64,000 bases of DNA from Nematostella vectensis. Taxonomy: Eukaryota > Cnidaria > Anthozoa > Actiniaria > Edwardsiidae. Both the position numbers and the translations under genes were made by a program. The stretch spans positions 10,539,070 through 10,603,069 of the forward strand of contig NC_064038.1 in assembly GCF_932526225.1 (NCBI RefSeq), written 5' to 3'. Below the pieces are notes generated by a model. It made no database searches, had not been told where the DNA came from, and saw nothing but the letters and a program-made list of their open reading frames with translations. Shown here piece after piece: positions 1-12,500 of this stretch. Each line of letters starts with the position of its first letter. Position 1 is the stretch's first letter.

Positions 1-1116
1 TCACCTATCACCTACGTGTCAGTGCGTCAATATAAAAAAAAAAGATGATGCCTTTCTATTCATGTCGTGCTACATTTGAGCATACTAAATTATTCATCAA
101 TTAAAACGACATGTAAATTATTAAGACTGGTCACACTAGCGACATAACATCGCGCCCCAATGTGCTTATATAACGACATAAGAGAAAAAGACATGTTATT
201 TCTCCATGTCTCTGTCGCTATGTCATTATTTTGAACCATTCGTCAGTTTAAACATAGGAAATAAGAGTGTGCGTGACTTTGCCGTTATGTCGCTAGTGTG
301 AACCAGCCTTTATATACTATCGGTTTCTTGTGACTAAAATCGTAGGAATAAGTATAACTCTGTTTTACGTCATCCATTCCCTGTCAAACTTTGGTTAAAT
401 GACCTTAACAGAGGTAAATATAACTGGTGAGTTTTGGACAGATAGGTTGACTGCTACTGGATGTAAATTAAAATTGCTGACTCTGGCTTTGAGCCTAGTT
501 TCCATTCAAAAATGGTCACATGACCATTTCAAAAGTTTGGCAGAGATTGGATGACGTTAAACAGAGTTAAACTTCTTTATGATTTAGCCTCGTTTCCACG
601 CTGGCTCGAAGGGGCCATTTCTACACCTCCCCAAAGTAGCCCCCAAACGCTTTTCAGAATTGTCGACAAGTAGTTTTGGATTCCTTAGGGACTAATGAAC
701 ACTACTAGGCTAAACTATTCGCTAACCTTCTTCACGAAATGCCCACGGGAAAACACATCCTTTCGGAATATACGTGCGCTTTAATGAGTCAAATATTCGC
801 GTAGATTGCGCACATACTCGGCGCACCTTGCACTGAAATTGTGCCAAAACTTAGGTGCTTTACAAACACTGGAAAACGTGGGAACTTCTATTCTTATTCT
901 AAGGAACAATAAAAAATAATAAAGATTATGGTCCCCTCTGCTTACATAGATGTGTGTGGAATATTTGTCTTACTTGTTTTCCCGGTTTTGAGGTCTTTTG
1001 CGTGGTGACGTTGTTTTACCCCCTCTCCCACCCCCTCGGGCAAATTGTGCCCGTTTACATCGACTCATTCAACTGAAAAATGGTACAGATCGCACTGCTA
1101 GAAAGAGTGAGGAATT
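1..1116. other. 5' flank of the LicD-like gene, no gene seen
   Basis: This AT-rich stretch has no convincing coding potential on either strand. It probably holds the promoter and 5' UTR of the LicD-like gene that starts at 1117. The segment around 480-600 has no repeat or motif I can name. Confidence 0.4.
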
Positions 1117-4100
1117 ATGATCGGATTGTGTGTATACTTAAATCATTGCCGCAAGCACCCATTCTCGCTCTTTAAACGCGTTTTTCCTTTGATATTGATA
1201 GTCGGAGTATCGGTTTTAATATGTCTGAAAGGCCGAATTCATCCAAGAAGCCATTCATCGAAATTCATGGTTAGTGTTTATGAAGCGTGTTTCTCGTGGG
1301 TATTTACCGTATTTACGCGTGAATGGTAACTTCTATTTTTACTTCTACAGGGATTGCAAATTATCACTGATTCGTATTCGACGTATTCCTCAACTCTTTC
1401 CAATGGAACTAAGCTTAAATGGGGAAGAGCTCTGAAACATAGATGGAAAGAAATTTATGGCGAAGAAAATTGCGAAGATGATCTCCAAAAGCGTAAACTG
1501 TTAGTAACTCTTTTACGAACGTGGAATCTGATTGCATCTCATCACAATATAACATATTCTTTAATGTACGGTTCCCTTCTTGGCGTAGAGCGAACAGCGG
1601 ATATTTTGCCATGGGACCACGATTTAGATATCATGGTTAGCTACGATGGTATTTTGAAGCTCGAACGAATAGCAAATATATGCGACCCTCGAGGTCATTT
1701 TGACATAAATGACGGATTACCTCATTTAGTTGTCTTACCAAACTCCGAGCACAATGTCTTTATGGATGATAGACGAAGATTTGATTGTGCTGGCAAGGTA
1801 AGGTTTGTTTTTGGTCAGTGGTTTACTATTTCTTGTGTTGTTTATGGAATTATGTACGCGCGGTTGTACCAGATATAAATCCAGTCAATCTGGGTTTGAG
1901 GTAGAAGTAATTGCAATAGAATTTCTCTAAGCGGATTTTAAACAAGTGATACAACCTAGTAAACATACTAAAAGTCCCCTTTGGTGGAACACTCTAAATA
2001 TGTGATTTTTCCATTTCGTAGCAAAACCACAGGGTACCCGCGTCGCTGAAACGGAAAAAAAATACACGTCTCAATCAGTACATTTAAAAGACCATTGGTC
2101 AAAGTTGATTAAAGACCCATTTGGGTATCGAAACAAAGCAAATTGCCCCTGTTTTATATCTTTTTCCAATATTTTTGTATTCCAAAAACCATAGGGCACC
2201 CGTGTCAAAAACACTAAAACTAGAAGTTTCTAATAAAAAGTGAATGCTCGGAGGACGGGACGAACATGTTTCAGTACAGGGGTTCTTGAAAAAGACCGCT
2301 GATCAGCATGAAATCAAAATACACATCAGCCATCTGGGGAACCTATGGTGTGGACACAAAAAATCACATCCACTATATGAAACTCGCACATGCGCTAAAA
2401 AGACCGCTGATCTGCATGAAATGAAAATACAAATCAACCGACAGGGAAGCCTGTGGTGTGGACACGAAAAATCATAGACAATACTTCTATCTTTTACTGC
2501 ATTTGATTGACACTATCAAAATTGCTAAATAGATTTCTTTCATTTAGTAGGGATCTAATCTTTGCCTTATTTTCTCATAGAAGGCTAAAAATATCCAAAA
2601 TGATTCTATTTGATAAGCACAGCCCGCTTTGAAGTAAACTCTAGACAATAAGCTGAAAAGCACCCGAATTCATCTATAGGTAATGGGAAAAGGGTACATT
2701 CTACTTCTTTTCATATACAATATTCAAGTAGCATTCTGTCAATTTTAAGGCACATTTTTTTTACTCGTGATTTCGGAATGAGAATGATTAGAATAGAAAA
2801 AGCACGCATTCGTTTATCCCGCATTCCCATTCCTGAATGGAATGAAGCCCATTCCACCAATTTTGCTGCCTGTAGCAGAATGCCTCGAATGCCATTCTGA
2901 ACATTTTCTACCAACCATTCCCATTCCAGAATGATAGGGAAAAAACATGCCCTAAGTTAGGGAAGTAGAGAGGTCATTTTAAGTTTCCAGATTTGCTTAA
3001 GATGGGGGGGGGGGGGGGTGTGCACACATGAAATATCATAAAAGAAGTTTTTAAATTTGATGATTAATCAATAAAAAAAATTACCGCTCCAAGGATGGGA
3101 GCAGACCTGTAGACAGAATTTTGAGCAGGGAGGGGAGAGGGGGGTTTTGAGCGGGGAGGGTGGGGGAAGTTGGTCGTTTACCCATTTAGCGGACCATTTT
3201 CTCTTAGGTTGTTCATCCTAGCTAGTAGTGATAGCAGGAAAATTCGTTATATATCGAATTATTGCTGTTGTTGTTGTTGCTGCTGTTTTTGTAATTGATA
3301 TTGTTATTTTCTGCCTAAAAATGTGTGACCTAGTGACTATGAAGATCACCAAAAGATTGATTGCACCATCTAGCTTTACTGTAAGACACACAGGCCACAA
3401 ACATAAACATATCCTCTCACCTTTTTGTTTCCCTGTATGACACAGGCCACAAACACAAACATATCCTCTCATCCTTCTAGCTTCCCTGTACAACACACTG
3501 ACCACAAACACAAACATATCCACTCATCCTTCTAGCTTCCCTGTATGACACAAACACAAACATATCCACTCATCCCTCTAACTTTCCTGTATGGCACAAA
3601 CACAAACATATCCTCTCATCTTTCTAGCTCCTCTGTACCACACACTGACCACAAACACACCCTCTCATCTTTCTAGCTCCCCTGTACGACACACTGACCA
3701 CAAACACATCCTCTCTTCCTTCTAGCTTCCCTGTACGACACAATGACCACAAACACAAACATATCCTCTCTTCCTTCTAGCTTCCCTATACGACAAAGTG
3801 ACCACAAACACAAAGATATTCCTCATCCTTCTAGCTTTCCTGTATGACACAGTGACCACAAACACAAAGATATTCTCTCATCCTTCTAGCTTCCCTGTAT
3901 GGCACAAACACAAACATATCCTCTCATCTTTCTAGCTCCCCTGTACGACACACTGACCACAAACACACCCTCTCATCTTTCTAGCTCCCCTGTACGACAC
4001 ACTGACCACAAACACATCCTCTCTTCCTTCTAGCTTCCCTGTACGACACAATGACCACAAACACAAACATATCCTCTCTTCCTTCTAGCTTCCCTATACG

Positions 4101-5043
4101 ACAAAGTGACCACAAACACAAAGATATTCCTCATCCTTCTAGCTTTCCTGTACGACACAGTGACCACAAACACAAAGATATTCCTCATCCTTCTAGCTTT
4201 CCTGTATGACACAGTGACCACAAACACAAAGATATTCTCTCATCCTTCTAGCTTTCCTGTACGACACAGTGACCACAAACACAAAGATATTCTCTCTTCC
4301 TTCTAGCTTCCCTGTACGACACAGTGACCACAAACACAAACATATTCTCTCATCCTTCTAGCTTCCCTGTACGTCACAGTGGCCACAAACACAAACATAT
4401 CCACTCATCCTTCTAGCTTCCCTGTATGACACAAACACAAACATATCCACTCATCCTTCTAACTTTCCTGTATGGCACAAACACAAACATATCCTCTCAT
4501 CTTTCTAGCTCCCCTGTACGACACACTGACCACAAACACAAACATATCCTCTCTTCCTTCTAGCTTCCCTGAACGACACAATGACCACAAACACAAACAT
4601 ATCCTCTCTTCCTTCTAGCTTCCCTATACGACAAAGTGACCACAAACACAAAGATATTCCTCATCCTTCTAGCTTCCCTGTATGACACACTGACCACAAA
4701 CATATCCTCTTATCCGCAGGAAGTAGCCAAGCTGGTGGACGCATGCTCCATCCAAGAACCACTAGCCAGACTTATTGCAGGCTCAGTATTCATGGACTTT
4801 TATCACTACACAGAGAAGGAGGATAATCTGATTTCAGTGCCAGAAGGAAAAACTGTCACTTACGCCAAGAGGGACGTATTCCCCTTGAAGGAGTGCTTTT
4901 TAATGGGCGTCAAGTCCTGGTGCCCAAAAGACCCCATCCGGGTATTAGAGACTTGGTACGGGAAAGGCCGGCTTGGCTCCCATAAGAGCTGTCAATCAGG
5001 GGAGTGGGTGGAGCTAATCACGATGGTCAAACCCAAGAGATAA
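1117..5043 (+). CDS. LicD/fukutin-family protein, three exons
   Basis: Exons 1117-1269, 1351-1797 and 4720-5043 join in phase 0 with GT..AG borders (GTTAGT and GTAAGG donors; ACAG and GCAG acceptors) and give 307 aa. Residues 22-37 form one hydrophobic segment after a short basic N-terminus, as in a type II Golgi/ER membrane protein. The LicD-like nucleotidyltransferase signature is YGSLLG at about 124-129 followed by PWDHDLDI at about 138-145, with metal-binding Asp residues 140, 142 and 144. Family members (fukutin, FKRP, bacterial LicD) transfer phosphorylated sugar alcohols or phosphocholine onto glycans; the substrate here cannot be told. Exon 3 gives a C-terminal region rich in Trp, Lys and Cys. 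The 2.9-kb intron 2 is filled largely by a minisatellite that runs up to the exon 3 acceptor. The start is chosen because it precedes the membrane anchor. Another small exon in the long intron cannot be excluded. Confidence 0.8.
2020..2215 (+). repeat. Dispersed repeat, inverted copy at 39303-39500
   Basis: A segment of about 190 bp begins and ends with near-copies of an AAAACCACAGGGTACCCG motif in the same orientation. The same segment, reverse-complemented and diverged, lies at about 39303-39500 just outside the Polinton. This copy is in intron 2 of the LicD-like gene. Family unknown. Confidence 0.65.
2284..2476 (+). repeat. Two-copy tandem duplication
   Basis: Two diverged copies of about 80 bp, offset by about 112 bp, both contain AAAAAGACCGCTGATC and TGTGGACAC. 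The short ORF across them is only a by-product of the duplication, and the position is intronic. Confidence 0.6.
3366..4715 (+). repeat. Minisatellite abutting a splice acceptor
   Basis: More than 20 imperfect units of roughly 35-57 bp, built from a CACAAACACAAACATATCC block, a CTCATCCTTCTAGCTTCC block and a TGTACGACACACTGACCA block. A larger block near 3600-3830 recurs near 3900-4110 and again near 4495-4680, so blocks of several units were copied together. The array ends a few bases before the exon 3 acceptor of the LicD-like gene (CAG at 4717-4719). The natural acceptor tract CCTCTTATCCGCAG is itself a diverged monomer. Confidence 0.9.
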
Positions 5044-5261
5044 GCCTTTTCTAACTGGCCGAACTCTGCCTTAACGGTTAATGTTTCACGTCCTCCTATC
5101 GGCGTGCCTCTCTCTAGACGGGGCGGTCGGTCGTCTGCTTCCCGCGACTTACTATCGGCAAATTATTTGAAGCCAGCGTTCTACAAGCCTGTGGTACCCA
5201 GGGTACAGTGTGGTCACATTCGATCAACACACTTATGTAATTTAGTCTAAAGACGATGGGT

Positions 5262-5580
5262 ATCGTAGTGTATAAGTAACACAAGCGATGAACGTAGACT
5301 ATAAGTAACGCAAGTAATGCACGTAGATTTAGTAAGTAACGCAAGGGGTGTACGTAGACCCAGCGAGTAACGCAAGCGATGTTCGTAGACCCAGCGAGTA
5401 ACGCAAGTGATAAAGGAAGACTTAGTAAGTAACGCAAGGGATGTACGTAGAATTCGTAAGTACATAAGGGATTTGGGAAGCCTTAATGAGTAACGCAAGC
5501 GATGTACGTAGACCCAGCGAGTAACGCAAGGGATGTAAGTAGTCCCATAGGGAGTAACGCAAGGGATGTGCGTAGGCTCA
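5262..5580 (+). repeat. 31-bp minisatellite
   Basis: About ten imperfect copies of a unit of about 31 bp with the core AGTAACGCAAGGGATGTACG, some truncated. It lies about 220 bp after the LicD-like stop codon, in the 3' UTR or the intergenic space between two convergent genes. Reading frames through it are artefacts. Confidence 0.85.
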
Positions 5581-5589
5581 CATGCTTTA

Positions 5590-6526
5590 CGACTTACAGG
5601 TAATGCTTGTTTACTAGTTCCAATAGGCTAAACTTTACTTTCCTTTTATCATTTTTAACCGTTGCACAATGATGACAACAAGAACAACGTCTCCCGTCCT
5701 TATAGTTAAGCTGGCTATGGTCATAAATCATTTTTGTCCCTTGAATAGTATTAAAGCGACATACGTCACTGTTCTCTTTAAAGAAGAACAGTAAATGATG
5801 GAATGTCACAAGAGGTCTCAAGGCTTGGGGTGCACTGGAATATTATCAACCTTTTTATGTCTTGTTATCGCACTAAGACCGACCTTGTTACGATAAAAGT
5901 CTTTTAGGCGCATTACAATCACTACTTACTTCACCACATCTCATAGGAGTTACCTTAACAACATGGAAATCAGGGGCGTACCCACGAATTTACGGGGATG
6001 TGGGGGAGAGATGAATAGTCATATGAAACATTTGGTAGAAGGATAGTATTTGAAGATCCTTCAAAAAGAAATGACCCACTTTTTCGCGTCAAATCGAGGT
6101 ACGAACGCATCCCCCCCATTCCACCACCACCACCTTAACTGTGGAATTGGACGCTTGGAGGGGACTTGCTTAAGCTTCACGGACAACTTAAAGTTGACAA
6201 CTTTAATTGTTTGTGTACATACACCGTCTACACTAGCAACATTCAGTCGACAATTAAAGTGGGCCGTTTTCACAAGAGAACTTAGGGAAATACCTAGTTG
6301 ATGGGAAATACCCAGTTGATTTTACACAACTACGCAATATCGTCGTTTACACGTCTACCAGGCCAACCTTACCCAACGTTTCTTGTACAACTCTACTTAT
6401 TGTGTACACAACATCTGCACGAGCAACTTAAGTTCTTAATAAAAGGTGTTCACAAGAAGTTCACTTGGGGTGTACCTAGTCACACTGGTGGGCCCGGCTC
6501 GGGTCCAGCCTCATTTCTATCGATTT
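5590..6526. other. Intergenic space between convergent genes
   Basis: No gene is seen. Near 5970-6080 lies a diverged copy of the repeat found twice at 8318-8500 (shared core TATTTGAAGAT...AAGAAATGACCCAC). 6340-6526 probably includes the FEM-1 3' UTR, but I see no clear poly(A) signal. Confidence 0.45.
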
Positions 6527-9500
6527 CTATATATGCATATCTAGAGTGTCCTCCTCAGTCTCCACTGAAAACTGCTTCATCATCTTTTTTATCGCTTGCA
6601 ATTTGGCGTAGTCCACGGGCGTCTTGTGTTCCTCGTCGGGTACCTCAGTCGAGGCGCCAGCCTCGAGCAGATCATGCACGATCTCAAGCTGAATCGAGCC
6701 AGTGCTAAGTCTCCTGTTTGGATCGAAAGTGGGTTCTAGGGACGCTATAATGTGTAGGGGGGTGCTACCGTGCTCGTTGGTGACGTTAGCATCCGCGCCA
6801 GCACCTACTAGAAGCCTTGCAATGTCAACGCTTGGGAACTCGCAGATTTGCAGGAAGTCTTTGTCGGCCGAGAGGGTCTGTTCTGAGACTGCTAGGTGTA
6901 ATAAGGAGTTGCTCCCTATGTCCATGTGTTTCTCTTCAAATACTAGAAACTTCTTAATCAGTCTGACGCACCTTCGTTCCTCTTTTCTCCGCATGTCAAG
7001 CTGTAACGCGATGGCTAGGTAGTAGAGAACGACCCGCTGGGCTTTCTCAAAGTCACTTCGTGTTTTAGCTTTTTCCGTAACAGGCATGTCCTCTGCGGGG
7101 GGCAACTTTTCCAAATCGTGCAGTAGCATATTAAACGCCTCCTCAATTTGCGCGAACGTCGGCGAACGCTCAGCGAGCACCATCCGAACCATCAATCGGC
7201 CAATCCGAAGAAGCTGATCATAAATTGAATGTCCATTTCGTTGATCGAGTTTCGCAGAGTATTTCCAAAGATCCATGGCCCACTGGAATTGCCCCTCGTC
7301 TGCCATGCACGCCCCGCGATACCTGATATGCGATGTCAACGATGGATTCCTTGCTCTTAGAATCCTTTCTCTTACAATCAAACCTTCCATCTGGATAGCG
7401 TAAGGGTTATCCTTGATTTTTTCGATTTCTTCGGGTGTCTGACACTCCATTCTGTAGCCATAAGCCTTGACGGGAGGGCGAACGAACTTATGCAGGACGT
7501 CAGCGCCCGGGTCATGGTAGCGATGTTGCATTGCGCTGCACAGTAACTTGTATGCTTTATCAAGGTTGCTCTTCTCCGGGTGGTTTGCGTACGTTGCTCC
7601 TAGGAGTTCTAAAGCCTCGACGATGTCGTGTCTGTGAGAAGCAATATCACATGTCCATCATCAAATATGGGACACACTAGGACAGTTTGGAAGCTATATA
7701 TTTCAAAGCTAGGGTTTAAAACAAAGGGATCAATAACGGACCTCGGTATAAGAAAAGGTGTTGCTGATTAAGAAGGCGACTTAGTGGCATTGAGGGTAAA
7801 CATGATGAAGATAACAACATTCTACCGGTTTGATGGTGATGGCGGTGATGATGAAGACAGAGATGATGCTATGTTTAAAACAAAGGGATCAATAACGGAC
7901 CTCGGTATAAAAAAGGTGTTGCTGATTAAGAAGGTGACGTAGTGGCATTGAGGGTAAACATGATGAAGATAACAACATTCTACCGGTTTGATGGTGATGG
8001 CGGTGATGATGAAGATAGAGATTATGCTATGTTGATTATTTTAATGATGTGGTATATGATGACATTGATGGCGACTATAATGGTAACAGTGATGGTGTCG
8101 ATACGTTGTCGTTAAGACAATGATGATGGTATGGTATTGATAGTGTAATATATACGATACTGAAATGATAGTAAAATGATGATAATGATGATGAAGTTGA
8201 TAGTGATGATGATAGTAATAATGAGTGTTGATAATGATTGAAGACAGCAATGATTATACGTGTCTTTTGGCATTTGTCCGCATGTCAATGTACAGGCCCG
8301 TACCCAGGATTGGCTGGGGGGCGCGCAGTCATAGGTATCATATGGAAAAAGCATAGTATTTGAAGATTCCCTAATAAGAAATGACCCACTTTTTTGCCGC
8401 CAAGTGGGGGGGGGGGGGGAGGGTGCGCAGTCATGGGTATCATATAGAAAAAGCATAGTATTTGAAGATTCCCTAATAAGAAATGACCCACTTCTTGGTA
8501 CGCGCACATTCTGTATACGGAGTGTTGCATGATTGACGTACCGTGATGTATCTCGCAGAAGGACGAAGAACTTCATGATATCATCCCGGCAAGCATTGCA
8601 AGCCATTTTCAGTGGAGTCATGCCATCCTGGTTGCTGTTCATTTCAGCTCCATGTTTGATCAGGATTTTGACGATTATAAGCTGGCCCCGCTCAACGGCG
8701 TAATGAAGCGCTGTGTTGCCTGACGGATACAGGGCATGTGTCAGTCTATGAGCTAGCCTTAGACGCTACATGTATAATAAAGCCTCGTGTTGCCAGAGGA
8801 GCATCTAGCCTTAGACGCAACATGTATAATAAAGCCTCGTGTTGCCAGAGGAGCATCTAGCCTTAGACGCAACATGTATAATAAAGCCTCGTGTTGCCAA
8901 GGGAACATCTAGCCTTAGACGCAACATGTATAATAAAGCCTCGTGTTGCCAGAGGAGCATCTAGCCTTAGACGCTACATGTATAATAAAGCCTCGTGTTA
9001 CCAGAGGAGCATCTAGCCTTAGACGCTACATGTATAATAAAGCCTCGTGTTACCAGAGGAGCATCTAGCCTTAGACGCAACATGTATAATAAAGAGCACC
9101 GTGTTGCCAGAGGAGCATCTAGCCTTAGACGCAACATGTATAATAAAGAGCGCCGTGTTACCAGAGGAACATCTAGCCTAAGACGCAACATGTATAATAA
9201 AGCCTCGTGTTGCCAAGGGAACATCTAGCCTTAGACGCAACATGTATAAAAAAGCCTCGTGTTGCCAAGGGAACATCTAGCCTAAGACGCAACATGTATA
9301 ATAAAGAGCGCCGTGTTGCCAGAGGAGCATCTAGCCTTAGACGCAACATGTATAATAAAGCCTCGTGTTGCCAGAGGAGCATCTAGCCTTAGACGCAACA
9401 TGTATAATAAAGAGCGCCGTGTTGCCAGAGGAGCATCTAGCCTTAGACGCAACATGTATAATAAAGCCTCGTGTTGCCAAGGGAACATCTAGCCTTAGAC

Positions 9501-12500
9501 GCAACATGTATAATAAAGCCTCGTGTTGCCAGAGGAGCATCTAGCCTTAGACGCAACTTGTATAATAAAGCCTCGTGTTACCAGAGGAGCATCTAGCCTT
9601 AGACGCAACATGTATAATAAAGCCTCGTGTTGCCAAGGGAACATCTAGCCTAAGACGCAACATGTATAATAAAGCCTCGTGTTGCCAAGGGAACATCTAG
9701 CCTTAGACGCAACATGTATAATAAAGCCTCGTGTTGCCAGAGGAGCATCTAACCTTAGACGCAACATGTATAATAAAGCCTCGTGTTGCCAGAGGAGCAT
9801 CTAGCCTTAGACGCAACATGTATAATAAAGCCTCGTGTTGCCAGAGGAGCATCTAGCCTTAGACGCAACATGTATAATAAAGCCTCGTGTTGCCAGAGGA
9901 GCATCTAGCCTTAGACGCAACATGTACAATAAAGCCTCGTGTTGCCAAGGGAACATCTAGCCTTAGACGCAACATGTATAATAAAGCCTCGTGTTGCCAA
10001 GGGAACATCTAGCCTTAGACGCAACATGTATAATAAAGCCTCGTGTTGCCAGAGGAGCATCTAGCCTTAGACGCTACATGTATAATAAAGCCTCGTGTTA
10101 CCAGAGGAGCATCTAGCCTTAGACGCTACATGTATAATAAAGCCTCGTGTTACCAGAGGAGCATCTAGCCTTAGACGCAACATGTATAATAAAGAGCACC
10201 GTGTTGCCAGAGGAGCATCTAGCCTTAGACGCAACATGTATAATAAAGAGCGCCGTGTTCTAGCCTAAGACGCAACATGTATAATAAAGCCTCGTGTTGC
10301 CAAGGGAACATCTAGCCTTAGACGCAACATGTATAAAAAAGCCTCGTGTTGCCAAGGGAACATCTAGCCTAAGACGCAACATGTATAATAAAGAGCGCCG
10401 TGTTGCCAGAGGAGCATCTAGCCTTAGACGCAACATGTATAATAAAGCCTCGTGTTGCCAGAGGAGCATCTAGCCTTAGACGCAACATGTATAATAAAGA
10501 GCGCCGTGTTGCCAGAGGAGCATCTAGCCTTAGACGCAACATGTATAATAAAGCCTCGTGTTGCCAAGGGAACATCTAGCCTTAGACGCAACATGTATAA
10601 TAAAGCCTCGTGTTGCCAGAGGAGCATCTAGCCTTAGACGCAACTTGTATAATAAAGCCTCGTGTTACCAGAGGAGCATCTAGCCTTAGACGCAACATGT
10701 ATAATAAAGCCTCGTGTTGCCAAGGGAACATCTAGCCTAAGACGCAACATGTATAATAAAGCCTCGTGTTGCCAAGGGAACATCTAGCCTTAGACGCAAC
10801 ATGTATAATAAAGCCTCGTGTTGCCAGAGGAGCATCTAACCTTAGACGCAACATGTATAATAAAGCCTCGTGTTGCCAGAGGAGCATCTAGCCTTAGACG
10901 CAACATGTATAATAAAGCCTCGTGTTGCCAGAGGAGCATCTAGCCTTAGACGCAACATGTATAATAAAGCCTCGTGTTGCCAGAGGAGCATCTAGCCTTA
11001 GACGCAACATGTATAATAAAGCCTCGTGTTGCCAAGGGAACATCTAGCCTTAGACGCAACATGTATAATAAAGCCTCGTGTTGCCAGAGGAGCATCTAGC
11101 CTTAGACGCAACATGTATAATAAAGCCTCGTGTTGCCAGAGGAGCATCTAGCCTTAGACGCAACTTGTATAATAAAGCCTCGTGTTGCCAGAGGAGCATC
11201 TAGCCTTAGACGCAACATGTATAATAAAGCCTCGTGTTGCCAGAGGAGCATCTAGCCTAAGAGCTAGCCTTAGACGGACACGTAATATGCGTTGTGTTTC
11301 CTGACGGATACAGAACATGTGTCAGCTTATGAGCTAGCCCGAGACGCAACATGTATAATAAAGAGCGCCGTGTGATTGGTGAAAATGGAAGACCCTTGAA
11401 TGCAAAGAGGGATTTAATCTTGGCCGGGGGTCTCTGTGGTTTTACCTCGACAAACGCATGATCTGAAACCAACTTATTATGGAATACATTGGCAAAAACG
11501 TTAGGCAAAATCATGCTGTTCCCGCCAAAATATTGTAAATCCTTGTATACACTTTTATAAGAACCTTTTTTATAAGAACGTCCAGGCTGAGATTTCACCA
11601 AACATGCTAAGAACATACCGAGGCTCAGATTGCAAAGAAAAAATCTCTTTTAGTCCTGATGCGTTCTTAAAGGCAGAATCAAATTGTGCTTATAGTAAAA
11701 ACTTTATTATTGCTATTGATCATTAGTATAATTCTCTTTCTAATAATTCATTGGGTATTATATTTAAGAACATCATCAGCCTTAAAATTCTGCAAAAAAT
11801 AAGGACGGCTCACCCTTAACAGAAAATTAGACGTTCTTATAATAAAAAGGGTGTAAGGAACTTAAAATAGTCGGGTTGAAGTAAATAGCAAATAGTCCGT
11901 AAGGTCAATTAATATTATTTCATAACACACTTAACTTAACAAGTTATTTTGGAAACGCTAAATCGCCTTAGGGCAGTTATCTATAATCAATAAAATTATT
12001 GAGCAAAAATGTACTTCGCTTAAGTACATTGTTTATAAATCAAAATTAATGTTAGCTGTGTACTGGGGCTGTATCAGGTTCGGTTCATACTATGGCATAA
12101 GCTCAAATAGGAGCAGAAACAGCAAAATAAATTTTCTTGTTTTGACCAGCGTGACATTAGATTAAAGACGGCTGGAGGACGTCGAAGACGGACGCGCACG
12201 TAAGATTTATTCGCGTGCTTAAAGATCAACTTCTCTTTTGTTATTGTTTACAATTGAAAATACGCTGTTCATTTGTTGCAAGAAAATTTCAAAATAGCCA
12301 TCCACGCTTGAAGTCTGATACTTTATTAATGATATTTTATACTTGAATTAGCCGATGAAAATGGATTCTTTCTGTGATTCGGCATTGAGCGGGAGCATAA
12401 AATGGCGGCGTGATTGGTCTAATTTTAAGAAAATATACGATAGCACCAGCATACGATAACACGCGCTGAATTCTCTAGTGTGCGCGCTGTGGTCGTCCCC

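Noticed and set aside
8967-10627. Repeated small ORFs with LLYMLRLRLDAPLATR
   Set aside because: They are frames through the 52-bp minisatellite repeated at its period.
8755-11260. CRISPR-like array
   Set aside because: Units are directly tandem with no unique spacers, and the window is animal nuclear DNA; it is a minisatellite.
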